Source: Fimenecus sp051881435
Lineage (GTDB): Bacteria > Bacillota > Clostridia > Oscillospirales > Acutalibacteraceae
Direction of reading: 5' to 3'
DNA length: 44,739 bases
NCBI GenBank assembly: GCA_051881435.1
Contig: JBJEPW010000021.1
Location: 1-44,739 of the forward strand
Each line of letters begins with the position of its first letter. Position 1 is the first letter of the stretch. A program made the translations under genes and the position numbers. Positions 42,201 through 44,739 of this stretch are shown one piece after another. The notes beneath the pieces were generated by a model that was not told the DNA's origin, made no database searches, and saw only the letters and a program-made list of their open reading frames with translations.

Positions 42201-43477
42201 CCGTGGATAATTTGTACTGGCTTAAAGCGTCTTATAGGTCCTCCGATGCCGCAACGATAGTAACAGGCTTCGAAAACAAAGAAAATATAAATGTTGCAGA
42301 CGAGAAAAGCCTTGATTTGATGATAAAGCTTTCAATCAATCTTTGCGATATAGAGCCTACGCAAACAACTGCGGAAAATTTCAGTTTTGATATAAGTGAT
42401 GTTGAAACAGCAATATTGAATTTGTTTGATGTTTCAAGCGTTGATATTACAAAATCATCTTATTATTCCGCTGAGAATAACAGTATTGTACTGACTGACG
42501 CTTACAGTATGGGCGACGTTTTCGCTGATGAGTCCTCTTTCTCTTATGAAAACGGTCAATACATTTATTCCTGTATCTGTAAAGACGCCGGTTACACAGT
42601 AAGTGTTGTTATGAATTCCGAGGCGAAAATCAGTGAAATAACCTTTGCCCAAGCACCCGGAATAGTTGAAATTTATGTTGAAAATCTTCCTGTAAAGACA
42701 ACATATGAGTTAAACGGAAAATTCAGTCTGAAAGGTCTTGTTGTTAAAGGAAAGTATGCTGACGGCACAGTTGTAACAATCAGTGATTATTCACTTAATG
42801 CTCCCGATATGGCAACACCGGGCGCAAAAGAAATTGTTGTATCATATAAAACATATTCGGATTCCTATTATATTCAGGTTCAGGATAATACGAGCGCCGC
42901 TCTTTCAATAGGAATAACCGATGCCGCTGTGGGCGGTACGGTAAAAGTTCCCGTGAGAATTCAAAATGCCGATATTTCCGCTCTCGTTGCCACAGTATCA
43001 TACGACAGTACAAAGCTTGAATATGTAGGTTGCACAAACACAATGTTTGATTCGTTGCAGGCAACGAAATCGGCAGAAAATCAGTTAAGCATTTCCGCAA
43101 ACAGCAATTCATATGTTGCCGACGGAGTATTTATACTTGAATTCAGAGTTGCGGCTGAAAGCAATTGCAACACGGTATTAACCCCCACAATTCAGGAGGC
43201 ATACGACGAAAACCATAATGCGATTTCGCTGTCCTCTTGCAGCGGCGGCGTGTCAATAATAAGCTGTACCAAGGGTGATGTTGACGGAAACGGAACACCC
43301 GGGCAAAGCGACTACGATTTGATGAAGGCTTATGTGCATTGTGAAAAAACCTTGGCAAGACGGGAGTTTTTAGCGGCAGACCTTAACTGCGACGGTGCGG
43401 TTGACGCATATGATGTAATTCAGCTCGACCTGTATTTAAAGGGATTTACAGATATTAACGGCAATAAAATTTCATAA
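39251..43477 (+). CDS. Large secreted surface protein: six 112-aa repeats, Ig-like, cohesin-like and dockerin domains
   Basis: 1408 aa, ATG with AAGGAGG upstream. Signal peptide about residues 1-31. Six tandem Ig-like repeats of exactly 112 residues (336 bp) run from about 39346 to 41361, marked by ESPVESIEVAD, NEETG, ITVNFKDGSSFTG and SYENQWTVGNTYPV. Two divergent copies follow (to about 41970). After a linker, a bacterial Ig-like (Big_3) domain begins VENLPVKTTYELNGKF. Then comes a cohesin-like domain (VGGTVKVPVRIQNADISALV, SYDSTKLEYVG) and a type I dockerin with two Ca-binding loops (DVDGNGTPGQSDYD; DLNCDGAVDAYD). It probably assembles with other surface proteins; no LPXTG anchor is seen. 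Confidence 0.88.
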   Translation: MKKSKKILSVLLCLMMILTSMPLAKLELFAVTDVSVDSISVADASVIENTHGYMATESVYNAETDTYEEKEYYYYNDFTQSEITVYFADGSSFTGTDSELYEQYGESLSFSFNQSYENQWTVGNTYPISVSFMGVSSSFNVTITESPVESIEVADNSVMEGTHGYWNNEWIYNEETGENEEVGYYRYNDYTPNEITVNFKDGSSFTGAAYELYEQYGEWASYSDNQSYENQWTVGNTYPVTVSFMGVSSSFNVTITESPIKSIEIADLSIIENTHGYWNNEWIYNEETGAEEEVNYYRYNDFTQSEITVNFKDGSSFTGTDSDLYNQYGESISYSDNQSYENQWTAGNTYPVTVSFMGYSGTFNVTITESPVKSIEIADVSIIENTNGYWSTDWIYNEETGEFEEVSYYRYSEYTPNEITVNFKDGSSFKGAPYELQGQYGESILYSDNQYYENRWTVGNTYPVTASFMGCSCTFNVSITQSPVESIEIADISLTENTHGYLRSDWIYNEETGTSDEVSFYCYSDFTPDEITVRFKDGSSFTGTVYDLYSQYGGNLSYSHSQSYENQWTAGNTYPVTVSYLGCSGTFNVSITESTVVSVEAADVSVTEGADGYWSTDWVYNEETGKSKEVFYYRYTDYSPSRITVNFADGSSFTGTEYELYKQYGENVSLSDNQGYENQWTAGNTYPVTISFMGCSGTFNVTVTPSVIAGLSVDDTVVYKQIDESFNGENYTHTVPITFSVLLTDGRIIPGKTDAWGYSSVSINGDYFNLQIFDDKECWDLGTRKLSASVGGKTDEFNVEVKDTFIESIEVQTIELTENLDCWSYDSEDGTGSKHYDYTPAYKVHLSNGKTVQSEADGSILLNGLCRHISTSDNQEETQWGVGTHKYTLTVANQSVEGEIIIKECPYTGIELYNTAVPYIKLTKAGGGTEIANFISFEIFGETYQTIGGELITDKGAFNVDFTFDNKLSFSNVTLKIGSFTSNTVDNLYWLKASYRSSDAATIVTGFENKENINVADEKSLDLMIKLSINLCDIEPTQTTAENFSFDISDVETAILNLFDVSSVDITKSSYYSAENNSIVLTDAYSMGDVFADESSFSYENGQYIYSCICKDAGYTVSVVMNSEAKISEITFAQAPGIVEIYVENLPVKTTYELNGKFSLKGLVVKGKYADGTVVTISDYSLNAPDMATPGAKEIVVSYKTYSDSYYIQVQDNTSAALSIGITDAAVGGTVKVPVRIQNADISALVATVSYDSTKLEYVGCTNTMFDSLQATKSAENQLSISANSNSYVADGVFILEFRVAAESNCNTVLTPTIQEAYDENHNAISLSSCSGGVSIISCTKGDVDGNGTPGQSDYDLMKAYVHCEKTLARREFLAADLNCDGAVDAYDVIQLDLYLKGFTDINGNKIS

Positions 43478-43494
43478 TATTTAACGCAATAATT

Positions 43495-43532
43495 AAAAGC
43501 GCACGGAAGTTTGAGATTGTCGTGCGCTTTTG
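43495..43532 (+). terminator. Rho-independent terminator of surface protein gene
   Basis: AAAAGCGCACG (43495-43505) pairs with CGTGCGCTTTT (43521-43531). Confidence 0.85.
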
Positions 43533-43618
43533 CTTTGTGCTTATTTTTATGGTGTTTACGAATCTGACTGCATACAACGCTATGTGAGATGTGCCAAAGA
43601 CATACTGCTGAAAAGTGC

Positions 43619-43647
43619 TTGCAACAAAACACATATTGTTGTATGAT
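43619..43647 (+). promoter_or_regulatory. Promoter of the polytopic membrane protein gene
   Basis: TTGCAA (43619-43624), 17-base spacer, TATGAT (43642-43647). CATACAAC (43571-43578) and GTTGTATG (43638-43645) form an inverted repeat about 60 bp apart, a possible looping operator. Confidence 0.6.
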
Positions 43648-43685
43648 TATATTATTCAAGTTGTATGAAAAAGTGAGGGAAGGTT

Positions 43686-44615
43686 ATGAACGATACGAAA
43701 AGAATGAACGCGTACACGGGGCTGTGGGGGATTATCGCCGTGGCTTACGGGCTTTGGATGTCCGTATTTATGCGGTGGGACCAATATCCTTATATTGTAC
43801 CGACAGACGCCGATATGGCATTACCGTCCGAGGCGTTTATTGAGAAATTTGACGGTATGCTTTACGGCCCGATGTATCCGAATGCTGCGGTTTTTTGGCT
43901 TTGGGTTATCGGTTCAACGGCTTTGCTGTTTCTGTACGCATTTTTTATACGAAAAATCCTTTTTGCAGAAAAAATAAGCAAGGCAACGACTGTTTTCTGT
44001 GTAGTTAACCTTTTTGCAGGATGTGCTTTTATTACCTGGTACGGGTTTTTAAGTTTTCCTGCACAGTTTGGGAACATTTTAACCGATGTCACCGCAAGTA
44101 TGCTGGGACTTCGTTATCCGTGGTATTTTAAGATATGGGGCGTGCTTGCGTCTTTGTCCATTTTTACAAATACGCTGTATATGTACCGAAAAAACAACTA
44201 TTGCGGCAAAGCGGGCGTTGTGGTAACCTCACTCGGCTGTGCGGCAATTTATGTGACAATCAATGTGCCTTCGGCAGGTCTTGATTTGGTGATGACCGCA
44301 CGATGCTTAGGCCATTGGGCAACTGCTTTGATTTTTGCGTTTTTAGGCGCCGCCGGGGTTGTGATTTTCCTGTTTCATAAATGCAGAGAAAAGGATAAAA
44401 AGTATATTGCAGCAACCGCCGTTTTCGTCAGCGTTCTTGCACTTATGCTGGTCCTTTTGGTCACAGTAGGCAAGAGTGCATTTATTGAAAATTTGCCGAT
44501 GTGGGTAGCCTATGCGCTTTTATTTATCGTGAACTTTACCTCCTTTTTCGATAAAAAGCAAGAGGCCGATATGATTTCAACCACAACAGAGGGTGAAACA
44601 GTTATGACAAAATAA
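43686..44615 (+). CDS. Polytopic membrane protein of unknown function
   Basis: 309 aa, ATG preceded by GAGGGAAGG. About eight hydrophobic segments are visible, with an extracytoplasmic loop after the first (WDQYPYIVPTDADMALPSEAF) that could hold a ligand-binding site. No catalytic motif is evident. The tail is short and hydrophilic. It is a single-gene unit bounded by its own promoter and terminator. No family assigned. Confidence 0.75.
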   Translation: MNDTKRMNAYTGLWGIIAVAYGLWMSVFMRWDQYPYIVPTDADMALPSEAFIEKFDGMLYGPMYPNAAVFWLWVIGSTALLFLYAFFIRKILFAEKISKATTVFCVVNLFAGCAFITWYGFLSFPAQFGNILTDVTASMLGLRYPWYFKIWGVLASLSIFTNTLYMYRKNNYCGKAGVVVTSLGCAAIYVTINVPSAGLDLVMTARCLGHWATALIFAFLGAAGVVIFLFHKCREKDKKYIAATAVFVSVLALMLVLLVTVGKSAFIENLPMWVAYALLFIVNFTSFFDKKQEADMISTTTEGETVMTK

Positions 44616-44654
44616 CAGCGGAATTTGTATACTACTGTTTCAGAATGTATGATG

Positions 44655-44694
44655 AAAGTGCGCGGGAGCGAGTCAGCAACCGCGCGCTTTTTTT
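44655..44694 (+). terminator. Rho-independent terminator
   Basis: AGTGCGCGG (44657-44665) pairs with CCGCGCGCT (44680-44688, one G-U), followed by a run of T. Confidence 0.82.
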
Positions 44695-44707
44695 GTCATG
44701 CAACAGA

Positions 44708-44736
44708 TGAAAACCCCCGGTTCTACCGGGGGAAAA
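44708..44736 (-). terminator. Probable terminator for a minus-strand gene beyond the window
   Basis: CCCCCGG-TTCTA-CCGGGGG; on the minus strand the hairpin is followed by TTTTC. It implies a convergent gene to the right. Confidence 0.55.
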
Positions 44737-44739
44737 AGA

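Noticed and set aside
1..44739. tRNA or rRNA genes
   Set aside because: No cloverleaf with TTCGA-type T-arm or rRNA-conserved word was recognised in the intergenic regions; a covariance search would settle this.

Overview
This is the chromosomal replication-origin region of a low-to-mid GC Firmicute, most likely a gut-type member of Clostridia (Oscillospirales/Ruminococcaceae-like). The evidence is the conserved rpmH–dnaA–dnaN–yaaA–recF–remB–gyrB–gyrA order, genes diverging on both sides of dnaA, strong SD sites, TTGACA-17-TATAAT promoters, a dockerin/cohesin-like surface protein and the palindromic intergenic repeats common in such genomes. No rRNA, tRNA, insertion sequence or CRISPR array was recognised.

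Layout. (a) 1–6136, minus strand: partial noc/parB-like gene, rsmG, mnmG (with an internal parS-like palindrome), jag, yidC, yidD, rnpA, rpmH. (b) 6137–8081: divergent rpmH/dnaA promoters, dnaA, then a dnaA–dnaN spacer with variant DnaA boxes and a DnaA-trio; the latter is the probable oriC unwinding site. (c) 8082–20624, plus strand: dnaN, yaaA, recF, remB-like, gyrB, gyrA, an LCP enzyme, a CPBP protease, tadA, mnmE (not in its usual place beside jag/mnmG) and an Mrp-type Fe-S carrier ATPase. (d) 20665–23599: a membrane-anchored extracellular protein with a papain-like fold that seems to lack its catalytic Cys, and a convergent AlkD-like glycosylase. (e) 23657–27824: a cell-wall operon (FHA–FtsW/RodA–PBP) flanked by modular palindromic repeats. 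(f) 27947–33126: rpe, a MecA-like adaptor, and a four-gene operon encoding degenerate RnfD-, RnfE- and RnfA-like membrane proteins plus a DUF4015 glycoside-hydrolase-like protein. (g) 33127–35070: an AT-rich two-gene island of unknown function. (h) 35190–36181: efp and a zinc-ribbon protein. (i) 36262–38808: an accessory locus with an Abi_2/AbiF-like HEPN gene behind a structured leader, divergent from a promoter–rod-shaped RNA–terminator unit that precedes a lipoprotein gene. (j) 38817–44739: a long composite palindromic repeat, a 1408-aa repeat-rich surface protein with cohesin-like and dockerin domains, and a polytopic membrane protein.

Functional links. Regions a–c hold replication initiation and topology, tRNA modification (MnmE/MnmG, TadA), membrane insertion (YidC/YidD) and RNase P. 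Region e couples glycan polymerisation (SEDS protein), cross-linking (PBP) and phosphothreonine sensing (FHA).

The strongest candidates for undescribed biology are the Rnf-like D-E-A trio with no B, C or G subunit and lost cysteines (29230–31980), the Abi HEPN gene with its structured leader (36301–37320), and the promoter–rod–antiterminator/terminator leader RNA at 37498–37715.
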